From the NCBI GenBank assembly GCA_016719815.1, contig JADJYK010000007.1:124001-188000 (forward strand): a DNA stretch of 64,000 nt, written 5' to 3'. Under the pieces are notes generated by a model that saw only the letters and a list, made by a program, of their open reading frames with translations, was not told the DNA's origin and did not search any database. This document shows, piece by piece, positions 37,077 to 44,949 of this stretch (the first letter of the stretch is position 1; each line of letters opens with the position of its first letter). This DNA is from Chitinophagaceae bacterium (lineage in GTDB: Bacteria > Bacteroidota > Bacteroidia > Chitinophagales > Chitinophagaceae). A program made the translations under genes and the position numbers.

Positions 37077-37140
37077 TTTGTCCACTTTATTAAAAGCTTT
37101 TCTATCTTTGGATAAATTCCAATCGTATAGAAAAGCTTTT
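37077..37140 (+). promoter_or_regulatory. Promoter and 14-bp inverted repeat before the kinase operon
   Basis: TTTG at 37077-37080 and TATCTTTG at 37103-37110 form a promoter with a long 22-bp spacer. A perfect inverted repeat, AAAAGCTTTTCTAT (37092-37105) with 37127-37140, overlaps the -7 element, and its right arm reaches the probable start codon. It could be an operator or an RNA hairpin masking the start. Confidence 0.55.
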
Positions 37141-37807
37141 GTTATACAGTCTGCAATACTCTTTTTTGCTTCCGCTTTTTCTGCTAATAATTTTTATTAG
37201 AAGAAAGAATAGTATTACTCTGCGTTTGCTACTGGCGGGTTATTTTGTTGTATTCTTTTTGTTAAACTACTACTACGACGATTTAAAAGTTTTTTTTGGT
37301 AAAAGAACTTATTATTTTATTTATACTTGTCTTGAATATTTTACACTTTCTTCCGTTCTGTTTTTTGTATAACAGAAAAAAAATTCAGAAAGATAATTGT
37401 TGTTCTCAGTTCCTTGTTCATCGTTTTCATTGGCTTTTTCTATTCTTTTGCAAGTTTCAAAAGGCTTGATTCAATTCCTATAGGTGTTGAATCCTTATTT
37501 CTATTGATTTTTGTTTGCCTGTTTTTTATAGAGAGCTTAAAATCAGCTTCTAATTATCTTATTTTCGAGAACTCAAGTTTTTGGTTTGTACTAGGCATAC
37601 TTATTTATATAGCAATTACATTTTTCTTCAACATATTGGCCAGCTCCCTAGATCCAACAATTCTGGTTAATTATTTTCATTACTCTTATTTTGGAGATAT
37701 TTTAAAAATATTCTTTTGCAATTGCCATCTATTTTTTATCGAAAGAAGCGAGAAGTAACCCTAATAAAAAGGAACTTGAAAAAGTCCCTTTTCTTGATAT
37801 GTACTAA
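37139..37807 (+). CDS. Seven-helix membrane protein, probable sensor partner of the kinase (two frameshifts)
   Basis: As written there are two pieces, 37139-37372 and 37414-37758. Adding one T to the T6 run at 37361-37366 joins them through CLEYFTLSSVLFFCITEKKF. A second shift near 37704-37717 restores the ending FAIAIYFLSKEARSNPNKKELEKVPFLDMY and a stop at 37805-37807. The restored product is about 223 residues with roughly seven transmembrane helices and almost no soluble domain. The start is uncertain: no ATG is in frame and TTG at 37139 is the first choice. Similar 7-TM proteins often precede Bacteroidota kinases that lack a sensor domain, and the kinase here starts 24 bp later. A sensing role is inference. 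Confidence 0.65.
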
Positions 37808-37831
37808 ATCGAATAACGAACCACCACCAAT

Positions 37832-38650
37832 ATGCTCCTCTTCCAAACCTCCACCTTTGCCATCCTTTTATTAGGAACATTAGGCATGCTTGTGCTTTCG
37901 GTGGGGCTTGTTGTATTTCTTATTTTGTACAACAGACGGGTAACCCGTTTTAATAAAAAAATTCAGGATATGGAGAAAGAGCAGCAGCGCATACTGCTCA
38001 ATGCCTCCATTAAAATGCAGGAAGAAGAAAGGCAGCGCCTGGCCGCCGACCTGCATGATGATGCCGGCCCGCTGCTGGCCACCGTTCGCCTTTATCTTAA
38101 TGAAAACCTGGTTAACCACGATAAGGCTACGCAGATACAATCCATCTTCCAGGCCCGGCAAATTGTGGATGATACGATTCAGCTTATCCGCAATATCAGC
38201 CACAACCTCATGCCGCCCACCCTGAAGAACTTCGGGCTGGAGTCGGCCATTAATGACCTGTTTCAGAAAATAAGCGGCTCGGGTACTATTAATGCCAGTT
38301 GCCGGTTTCATGAGTACAAGGAAAGACTGAAGGAAGAAAAAGAACTGATTGTGTTCCGTGTGGTGCAGGAACTGATAAATAATATTCTGAAACACAGTAA
38401 TTCCAGTTTCATACATCTTACCCAGAACATTCATGCTGAAAAATTCTACCTGCGCATTCACCATGATGGCCGGGGCATTGTGCAGGCCGATTTTGACAAA
38501 CTGAACAAGAGTAATGTAGGGCTTGGTCTCAAAAATATTACCAGCCGGCTGCGCCTGCTGAACGGGAGCATTATTTTTGAAAAAGACATTTCGCAGACCT
38601 ATTACAAGATTACAATTGAACTGTCTAAAGACGAACCCTTTGATTTGTAA
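37832..38650 (+). CDS. NarL-family sensor histidine kinase (HisKA_3)
   Basis: The product is 272 residues: one N-terminal transmembrane helix (about 10-32), a short coiled linker (IQDMEKEQQRILLNASIKMQEEE), the HisKA_3 dimerisation region with the phosphoacceptor histidine in LAADLHDDAGP, and a HATPase domain with the N box (VVQELINNILKHS) and glycine boxes (HDGRGI, NVGLGLKNI). There is no recognisable sensor domain, so the preceding 7-TM protein is a good candidate for input. A response regulator gene follows after 65 bp with its own -7 element. The two orphan regulators upstream could also be its partners. Confidence 0.92.
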   Translation: MLLFQTSTFAILLLGTLGMLVLSVGLVVFLILYNRRVTRFNKKIQDMEKEQQRILLNASIKMQEEERQRLAADLHDDAGPLLATVRLYLNENLVNHDKATQIQSIFQARQIVDDTIQLIRNISHNLMPPTLKNFGLESAINDLFQKISGSGTINASCRFHEYKERLKEEKELIVFRVVQELINNILKHSNSSFIHLTQNIHAEKFYLRIHHDGRGIVQADFDKLNKSNVGLGLKNITSRLRLLNGSIIFEKDISQTYYKITIELSKDEPFDL

Positions 38651-38691
38651 ACTGCGTATTAATGCTTACAGGATAAACCCAACAAACTGTT

Positions 38692-38699
38692 TACCTTTG
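38692..38699 (+). promoter_or_regulatory. -7 promoter element for response regulator 3
   Basis: TACCTTTG (TAnnTTTG) lies 17 bp before the regulator's ATG, between kinase and regulator genes, so the regulator may also be transcribed separately. Confidence 0.5.
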
Positions 38700-38715
38700 C
38701 TCCAACCCATTATCT

Positions 38716-39366
38716 ATGGATATCATCAAAGTTGCGATAGCAGACGACCATAAAATATTTCGTAAGGGAGTAATCCTGTCGCTGCGCCTCTACAGCAATA
38801 TCAAATTTGTTCTGGAAGCCAACAACGGTGATGAACTGCTTGACAGCATAGCAGAAGCTGCCCCTGATGTGGTGCTTATGGATCTGCGAATGCCCGGAAA
38901 AGACGGAATAGAAGCCACAAAAATCATCAGCAAACAATATCCGCAGATAAAGGTGCTGGTACTTACGATGTATGAAGATGAACGTTTTGTGTATCACATG
39001 ATGGAGAACGGTGCCAATGGTTACCTGCTCAAAAACTCGGAGCCTACAGAAATACGCCGTGCCATAATGGAGGTGCATGAAAAAGGCTATTACCTGAACA
39101 ATTTTGTAAACCGCATCCTGCTTAAGAAGTCACATGCCCGGCAAAAAGTAGTACCCTCTCTTAACAGCGAAATAACCCTGAGCGATAAAGAGAAAGATGT
39201 GCTAAGGTTCATCTGCATGGAGTTTACAGCTGCTGAAATTGCCAGGAAGATGGAAATAAGCCCCCGTACCGTTGAAGCCATTAAAGACAGGCTAATGGAA
39301 CGATTCGGCAGCAAAAACACAGCAGGCCTTGTTTTTTTTGCAGTTAAGAATAACCTGATTGAGTGA
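38716..39366 (+). CDS. NarL/FixJ-type response regulator 3
   Basis: The product is 216 residues. The receiver domain has IADDHKIFRKG, the phosphoacceptor aspartate in VLMDLRMPGKDG and the switch lysine in YLLKNS. The LuxR-type DNA-binding domain is C-terminal (LSDKEKDVLRFICMEFTAAEIARKMEISPRTVEAIKDRL). It is directly downstream of the histidine kinase and is its most probable partner. Regulators 1 and 2 in this window share the same plan, indicating local duplication of the family. Target genes are not identified. Confidence 0.94.
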   Translation: MDIIKVAIADDHKIFRKGVILSLRLYSNIKFVLEANNGDELLDSIAEAAPDVVLMDLRMPGKDGIEATKIISKQYPQIKVLVLTMYEDERFVYHMMENGANGYLLKNSEPTEIRRAIMEVHEKGYYLNNFVNRILLKKSHARQKVVPSLNSEITLSDKEKDVLRFICMEFTAAEIARKMEISPRTVEAIKDRLMERFGSKNTAGLVFFAVKNNLIE

Positions 39367-39444
39367 GACGGAAGTATGTGGCCAGCGACCTAGAATGCTA
39401 TAATTAATTTCCCGATATTTCTCTGTGATGGTGGATTAATGTAC

Positions 39445-40101
39445 TTAAAACGTCATTTCAGGCACTTCTCCCTCCACAATTAGCCTTCCGGCGGTTTTGG
39501 CCACAATTTCCTCTACCGAAACTCCAGGAGCCCTTTCGAGTAACTTAAAGCCACCTGGCGTTACATCCAGCACGGCAATGTCTGAAACAATTTTCTTTAC
39601 GCACTTCACTCCGGTAAGCGGCAATGTGCATTCTGCCAGCAATTTTGACTCTCCTTTGGGATTGGTATGCATCATGGCAACAATAATATTGCGGGCACTG
39701 GCTACCAGGTCCATAGCACCACCCATTCCCTTCACCATTTTGTTAGGAATTTTCCAGTTGGCGATATCGCCCTGATCGCTAACTTCCATTGCTCCCAGTA
39801 CAGTAAGGTCAACCTTTCCGGCCCTTATCATTCCAAAACTCATGGCTGAATCGAAAAAAGCGGAACCTGGCAGAGTGGTGATTATTTGTTTTCCTGCATT
39901 AATCAAATCCGGATCTTCATCACCTTCTAACGGAAAAGGGCCAATCCCTAATAAACCGTTCTCGCTTTGCAACACCACATTCACTCCTTCTGGTATATAA
40001 TTAGCCACCAGTGTAGGAATGCCAATCCCCAGGTTTACGTAGTAGCCATCTTTCAGTTCCCTTGCTATCCGTTGCGCTATCTGCTCTTTTGTGAGTGCCA
40101 T
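39445..40101 (-). CDS. scoB: 3-oxoacid CoA-transferase subunit B
   Basis: The product is the B subunit (218 residues) of succinyl-CoA:3-ketoacid CoA-transferase, which moves CoA between succinyl-CoA and acetoacetate in ketone-body or branched-chain catabolism. The catalytic glutamate is in QSENGLLGIGP, and GMGGAMDLV and PLTGVKCV are family motifs. The subunit A gene lies 70 bp upstream on the same strand. It is convergent with response regulator 3. The acyl specificity (acetoacetate or another 3-oxoacid) cannot be fixed by sequence alone. Confidence 0.93.
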   Translation of the reverse strand: MALTKEQIAQRIARELKDGYYVNLGIGIPTLVANYIPEGVNVVLQSENGLLGIGPFPLEGDEDPDLINAGKQIITTLPGSAFFDSAMSFGMIRAGKVDLTVLGAMEVSDQGDIANWKIPNKMVKGMGGAMDLVASARNIIVAMMHTNPKGESKLLAECTLPLTGVKCVKKIVSDIAVLDVTPGGFKLLERAPGVSVEEIVAKTAGRLIVEGEVPEMTF

Positions 40102-40171
40102 TATAATTAATTTTTAGAAATGAGAGAATTTGAAAATTTGAAATTGCGGGTGGCCCTGCCTCTGGCCATCT

Positions 40172-40870
40172 TCAAACTTTTTTCCTCACTGTTCTTTGTT
40201 CGATTCTTTTCTCGTAACCGGTTCCCTGGAAAATCCGGTGTACATAAATTCCAGGCGCATGAATGAAGTTGGGGTCAAGTCCGCCGGCAGGAACAAGTTC
40301 TTCCACTTCAGCAATAGTAATTTTTCCCGCCATTGCCATCAGCGGGTTGAAGTTGCGGGCTGTTTCGTTAAAAACAAGATTGCCTTCCGGATCCCCTTTC
40401 CATGCTTTTACGATGGCAAAATCAGCTTCTAAAGCATATTCAAGCAGGTGCTCTTTTCCATTGAACACTCTTGTTTCTTTACCAGTGGCAACTTCTGTTC
40501 CTGCACCGGCAGGAGTATATATTGCCGGCATTCCATAACCGGCTGCCAGGCAACGGGTGGCCAATGTACCTTGTGGTATCAGTTCCACTTCCAGTTCTCC
40601 GCTCAATAATTGGCGTTCAAACTCTGCATTCTCTCCCACATAAGAAGATATCATTTTCTTCACCTGCTTTTGCTGCAACATAAGGCCAATGCCAAAATCG
40701 TCAACACCGGCATTGTTGGAAATGCAGGTTAGGTTTTTTACGCCCATTTTCACTAATGCATTTATTGAATTTTCAGGTATTCCGCAAAGACCAAAACCAC
40801 CAATCATCAGTACAGAACCATCTTTAATATCATGCAATGCAGCTTCGGCATTATCAACCACTTTATTCAT
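40172..40870 (-). CDS. scoA: 3-oxoacid CoA-transferase subunit A
   Basis: The product is the A subunit (232 residues), partner of the following gene. The glycine-rich CoA motif GGFGLCGIPENSINAL is at about 24-39; NNAGVDDFGIG, SYVGENAEFERQ and PAGAGTEVATGKE are conserved in the family. Together the pair corresponds to the halves of the fused eukaryotic SCOT enzyme. It is cytoplasmic. The transcript probably covers A then B. No promoter match was found within the short upstream gap to the DUF4296 gene. Confidence 0.93.
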   Translation of the reverse strand: MNKVVDNAEAALHDIKDGSVLMIGGFGLCGIPENSINALVKMGVKNLTCISNNAGVDDFGIGLMLQQKQVKKMISSYVGENAEFERQLLSGELEVELIPQGTLATRCLAAGYGMPAIYTPAGAGTEVATGKETRVFNGKEHLLEYALEADFAIVKAWKGDPEGNLVFNETARNFNPLMAMAGKITIAEVEELVPAGGLDPNFIHAPGIYVHRIFQGTGYEKRIEQRTVRKKV

Positions 40871-40927
40871 ACGGCAAATTTTAAGCTGTAAAATTAGAAC
40901 AAATACTGTATTGAAAATAAAAGCTGT

Positions 40928-41446
40928 TTAAAGGCTTACCGGAACAATTTTGCGTTTCTTTTTAAAAAGAGATGAGTCGGTACGGGGTTTTGATTGCGGA
41001 GTTAAAGGTAACCGGGTATGTGTATCCTGTATACCCAATGAATCGTTTCTTTTCAACGTATCGGGCTGTGATAATGTATCCCCTTTGACCACGGTATCTG
41101 CTTTGAGTGATGCTGTATCTGTGATGGGCTGCCTGCTGATAGAATCCATTACCTGCTTCAGCAGTTCAGGATTTCTTTTGTAATAAAGAAAACTCTTATT
41201 AAATTTTTCTTCAGTAATGTTATGTATAGAATAAACGGAGTGATATAATTTCTTTACTGCCGAATCCCGGACCAGTAACGGATCTTTTACCATCATATAG
41301 TTGGTTACAAGAATATCGGCCCGCATCATATCCCATAATACAGCCTCCATTACATCAGGTGGTAAAATTCCAGAAGGAACCTTGTTTTTCCTGTTGCAGG
41401 CAAGCAGTAATAACACAGGTAACGCTAAAATAATCAACCGCCTCAT
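40928..41446 (-). CDS. DUF4296 lipoprotein
   Basis: The product is 172 residues with a lipoprotein signal (MRRLIILALPVLLLLAC, lipobox LLAC). Residues about 25-110 form the DUF4296 helical region (PPDVMEAVLWDMMRADIL, EEKFNKSFLYYKRNPELLKQVMDSI). The C-terminal third is a low-complexity tail rich in threonine, aspartate and lysine. Function is not known. Its ATG overlaps the stop of porD (ATGA), so it is translationally coupled to that T9SS-associated gene. Confidence 0.85.
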   Translation of the reverse strand: MRRLIILALPVLLLLACNRKNKVPSGILPPDVMEAVLWDMMRADILVTNYMMVKDPLLVRDSAVKKLYHSVYSIHNITEEKFNKSFLYYKRNPELLKQVMDSISRQPITDTASLKADTVVKGDTLSQPDTLKRNDSLGIQDTHTRLPLTPQSKPRTDSSLFKKKRKIVPVSL

Positions 41447-42360
41447 TTCAATTCTTTATATGCATTTGCATTGGTAATGTCAATCTTTGACAAAATTTCT
41501 TTTGCCCTGCTCTTCTGTTCTGCACTTGCTTTGCTGAATACTTTTACAAGCTCAGTGCTTTTGCCCTGCATAAAAAATTGCAGAATCATAGAATTGGGAT
41601 TTTCTGTATTCAATACACTCAGATAGTTAAGGCAATTGAGAATACCTGTCCGGCCAGCTTCTTCGTTTTCATAAAAAATATCCATGCCGCTCCGGTAGTA
41701 TGTAAAAATGGCATCGTGTATGAGTGCAAACCGGTTATTATTCAGGTTTTCGGCCAGCCAATAACGGTTTCGCTGGCTTTCAAATGATTTCCACCCGGAG
41801 ATACTGCTGTTCTCAGGGGCATTATTCACAATATTCCAGGCTTTTTGAAAATATACATCCCCTCCTCTTTGCGAAAAGGAATTGTAGTCAAACCCGATAA
41901 TCAGGTTTGCATAATAAGCCAGTACTGCTGTTATATTTGCCGTCAGCGGATCATTCCCCTGCACCCTGTTCTCGTTAAACTCAACAGGCTGAAACTCCTG
42001 GTATTTAAAAACCAGGTTATCATCCAGAAAATTTATTATTGGGGATTGATAATCGGTATTATAAACTGGTCTTGCAGCCTGAACAGTAAGCCTGCCTTTA
42101 AATACATTGCTACCCATGTCTTCTTCGATAGTTATAAGAAAACTGCACTGTATTTTTTCGTTCTGCTGAAATACATCATTCGTCCATTTGCGGCTGTTCA
42201 TAAAATTTGTAAGCTGTGTTTGCAGCGTCTGAAATATTTTCTTATCGACCTGCGTACTCACTTTACTGGTAAGAACTGATATTCTCGCCTGCAGTTCCTG
42301 GCTATTCACATTATATACGGCAGCCAGTAAAAAAGTAAAAAGCAAAATCCTTTTAAGCAT
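41443..42360 (-). CDS. porD: Type IX secretion-associated protein PorD (DUF4835)
   Basis: The product is 305 residues with a signal peptide (MLKRILLFTFLLAAVYNVNSQ). The mature part matches the DUF4835 pattern: QELQARISVLTSKV at the start, FQTLQTQLTNFMNSRKWTND, INFLDDNLVFKYQEF and LAYYANLIIGFDYNSFSQRGG. PorD is required for T9SS function in gliding and Porphyromonas models, though its molecular role is not settled. The start overlaps the coaBC stop by 8 bp, a gene order widely kept in this phylum. With sprA and the PorE-like gene it makes a third T9SS component in the window. Confidence 0.9.
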   Translation of the reverse strand: MLKRILLFTFLLAAVYNVNSQELQARISVLTSKVSTQVDKKIFQTLQTQLTNFMNSRKWTNDVFQQNEKIQCSFLITIEEDMGSNVFKGRLTVQAARPVYNTDYQSPIINFLDDNLVFKYQEFQPVEFNENRVQGNDPLTANITAVLAYYANLIIGFDYNSFSQRGGDVYFQKAWNIVNNAPENSSISGWKSFESQRNRYWLAENLNNNRFALIHDAIFTYYRSGMDIFYENEEAGRTGILNCLNYLSVLNTENPNSMILQFFMQGKSTELVKVFSKASAEQKSRAKEILSKIDITNANAYKELK

Positions 42361-43559
42361 AATGTAAGCGGATTATTGTATCAATAATGTCTTTTGCAAC
42401 TTCCTGTTTTGATTTCGAGGGAAAGTTAATTTCTTCACCCCCCTTTCCGAAAATGGTAATCTTATTTGTATCGTGTCGAAAACCTGCACCGGGATCGTTC
42501 AAAGAATTCAAGATAATCATGTCTGCATTCTTAGCATGTAACTTTCCCAACGCATTTTCTTTTTCATTGTCCGTTTCAAGAGCAAATCCCACCAGCAACT
42601 GGTCTTTTCTTTTTTGACCGCCAAGGTTTTTCAGTATATCCTTTGTTTTAGCCAGCTCCAATGTTAAATTACCTTCTGCTTTTTTAATCTTTTCGCCGGC
42701 CACCTGTACTGGCGAATAGTCTGCCACTGCTGCAGCCATTATAGTAATATCACTTTCTTTAAATACAGCCTGGCAGGCTTCATACATTTCTCCGGCTGTT
42801 TTTACATTCACTACCACCAGGTTTTTTTCAGGAACTGGTACACTTACAGGCCCAAGCACCAGTGTAACTAAGACACCTCTTTTTGCCAGTTCGGCAGCAA
42901 TAGCAACTCCCATTTTGCCAGATGAGTGATTTCCAATAAAACGAACCGGATCAATTGGTTCGTATGTCGGACCTGCCGTAACCAACGCCTTTTTCCCTTT
43001 CAGTAAAAGGCTTTCAGGCCGGGTCAAAAAAACTATTGATTATATATTTCGCAATGTCTTCCGGTTCTGCCATTCGTCCTTCACCATGCAGGCCGCTTGC
43101 CAAATCGCCACTGCTTACCGGAATAATTTGACATCCGTAGGATTCAATTTTATGCAGGTTGGCTTTAGTGGCAGAATGTAACCACATATCTTCATCCATT
43201 GCCGGTGCCACTGCTACAGGACATACAGCCGAGAGATAAGCTGCCATCAGCAGGTTATCGCAAATACCATTAGCCATTTTTGCAAGTGTATTGCAACTAA
43301 GCGGAGCGATAATTATAAGGTCGGCCCAGCGGCCCAGCATTACATGATTGGCCCAGCTCTGCTCATCAAACATATCGGAAAGTACAGGGTTACGGCTTAG
43401 AGTGGATAAGGTAAGAACAGGAACAAAATCTTTAGCGGCGGGAGTCACAATCACTTTTACTTCTGCGCCCTGTTTTACCAATAATCTTACCAGGTAAATA
43501 CTTTTATAGGCAGCTATACTGCCTGTAATACCCACAATTATTTTTTTTCCCTGTAGCAT
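42353..43559 (-). CDS. coaBC: Bifunctional phosphopantothenoylcysteine decarboxylase/synthase CoaBC (frameshifted)
   Basis: CoaBC makes 4'-phosphopantetheine from phosphopantothenate and cysteine for coenzyme A. The CoaC half (43014-43559) has the flavin-binding GITGSIAAYKS and the active-site histidine region SWANHVMLGRWAD and PAMDEDMW. The CoaB half (42353-43027) has VTAGPTYEPIDPVRFIGNHSSGKMG and the substrate motif AAAVADYSP. As written they are separate frames overlapping by 14 bp; adding one T to the coding-strand T7 run (plus-strand A7 at 43026-43032) fuses them as NSFFLTRPESLLLKGKKALV, about 402 residues, as expected of CoaBC. The gene lies between rpoZ and porD. Confidence 0.93.
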
Positions 43560-43646
43560 ACCAGTTCAAAAATACAGTTTATAAAACAAAAAGTGACCGG
43601 CAGAAACCAGTCACTCAATATATTAACAATGCGAAAACCTATAGGG

Positions 43647-43988
43647 TTAGCTAAACAGTTCGTCTTCGCTTTTGCGGAAATACACTTTATCGTCCAGAAA
43701 TTCTTGTGTAGACAATAATGCCGGATTAGGCATTCTCTCGTAAGCCCTGGAAATTTCAATCTGCTCCTTATTTTCATGAATCTCTTCCAGGCTGTCTGTA
43801 TGACTGGCAAATTCCTCGAGTTTGTTATGGAGCTCTTCTTGAAGAGAAATATTAATCTGATTAGCCCTTTTACCAACAATAGCAATAGATTCATAAAGGT
43901 TACCTGTTTTAGCCTTGATATCCTCAAGGTTGCGGGTTTCTATATTATTAGTGATTCCGGCACTAAGCTGGCGTCTTAGTTTGCTCAT
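43647..43988 (-). CDS. rpoZ: RNA polymerase omega subunit, Bacteroidota type
   Basis: The product is 113 residues. The core SIAIVGKRANQINISLQEELHNKLEEFA resembles the omega signature of this phylum (I..RA.QI). Omega assists folding and assembly of the beta' subunit. The rest is charged, without other domains. Its start overlaps the bamD stop by 26 bp and coaBC follows, the usual order in Bacteroidota. The alternative frame on the same strand at 43538-43927 has no support. Confidence 0.85.
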   Translation of the reverse strand: MSKLRRQLSAGITNNIETRNLEDIKAKTGNLYESIAIVGKRANQINISLQEELHNKLEEFASHTDSLEEIHENKEQIEISRAYERMPNPALLSTQEFLDDKVYFRKSEDELFS

Positions 43989-44784
43989 TTTTTAAAATTT
44001 TAATATTGGTTTGTGATTGTTGTAAAAAATCATCAGCTTCCTTTTTTAGCTTGCTGTCAGGAAACCGGTCTGTAAACTCATGGCATTCGCTTATTACCTG
44101 CTCAAACCGCTCAGATTTCTTTTCTTCCACACTCATCTCAGCATAGCGGAAATACGACTTTATTACCCACAGTTTAAATTCATCTGCTTTTTCTGATTCA
44201 GGATAATCGTTGAGCAATGCAGAGAAAGCAACCCCTGCCGCCCTGAACTGTCCCAAGTCGTAGTAAAGAACTGCACTTTTATAATCCTTTGTTTCCAGTT
44301 TCAACCTGCATTTATCTATTATTTCATTTGCCTCTTTTATCCTTACAGAACCGGGGTGAGTATTAATAAACACCTGCATCATGCCAATTGCTTTAACGGT
44401 ATTGGTTTGATCCAGTTCAGGTTTTGGAGACTGCTTATAATATGAATAAGCTCTCATGTAATCAATCTCTTCAGCCTTGGTGCTATTGGGAAAGATTTCA
44501 AGATAGCTTTTAAAGAGATTTTCGGCATTCATATAATCAGCCTGGTAATATGCACAATAAGCATATTTATAATAAATGTCCTCAAACTCCTTTCCTGTTT
44601 TATAGTATGGCATAATGTCTTCATATACCATTTGCGCCTTATTATATTTCTTTTTTACATAGAACTGCTCAGCTATACGCAGTTTATAGGCAGGATCAGG
44701 ATTCTTTAAAATCTTATGAATGCTTTTGCTGCTGCGGCAGCCAGCCAATACAAAAAGGGCTAATATAATCCAGATATATCGCAT
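43963..44784 (-). CDS. bamD: Outer-membrane assembly lipoprotein BamD
   Basis: BamD is an essential lipoprotein of the BAM complex that inserts beta-barrels in the outer membrane. The ATG at 44784 yields a lipoprotein signal (MRYIWIILALFVLAGC, lipobox LAGC); the longer frame adds eleven poor residues. The mature part is a string of TPR-like helices (YKLRIAEQFYVKKKYNKAQMVYED, YMNAENLFKSYLEIFPNSTKAEE, FRAAGVAFSALLNDYPESEKADE), matching the YfiO/BamD family at 273 residues. It heads the rpoZ-coaBC-porD-DUF4296 transcript. Its barrel clients would include the TonB receptor and the OmpA-like protein here. Confidence 0.9.
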   Translation of the reverse strand: MRYIWIILALFVLAGCRSSKSIHKILKNPDPAYKLRIAEQFYVKKKYNKAQMVYEDIMPYYKTGKEFEDIYYKYAYCAYYQADYMNAENLFKSYLEIFPNSTKAEEIDYMRAYSYYKQSPKPELDQTNTVKAIGMMQVFINTHPGSVRIKEANEIIDKCRLKLETKDYKSAVLYYDLGQFRAAGVAFSALLNDYPESEKADEFKLWVIKSYFRYAEMSVEEKKSERFEQVISECHEFTDRFPDSKLKKEADDFLQQSQTNIKILKNEQTKTPA

Positions 44785-44894
44785 AAAAAGGATTGCAAAG
44801 TTAACAGTTACCGGCAAATCTTACGCAAAAAACATAAACTCCCAAACATGGGCAGTTAAGGTTTTGATAAACCGTTAGTTATCTAATAAAAAAG

Positions 44895-44926
44895 ACAAAA
44901 AAACCTCCCGAAGAATCGGGAGGTTT
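44895..44926 (-). terminator. Terminator after the OmpA-like gene
   Basis: A perfect 11-bp stem (AAACCTCCCGA with its complement, loop AGAA, 44901-44926) is followed on the minus strand by seven T residues. Confidence 0.93.
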
Positions 44927-44949
44927 CTATCAGCAAAAAGTATCAAACT

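Noticed and set aside
38707..39366. Horizontal transfer or mobile element in the regulatory island
   Set aside because: No integrase, transposase, terminal repeats or tRNA site; only paralogous duplication is visible.
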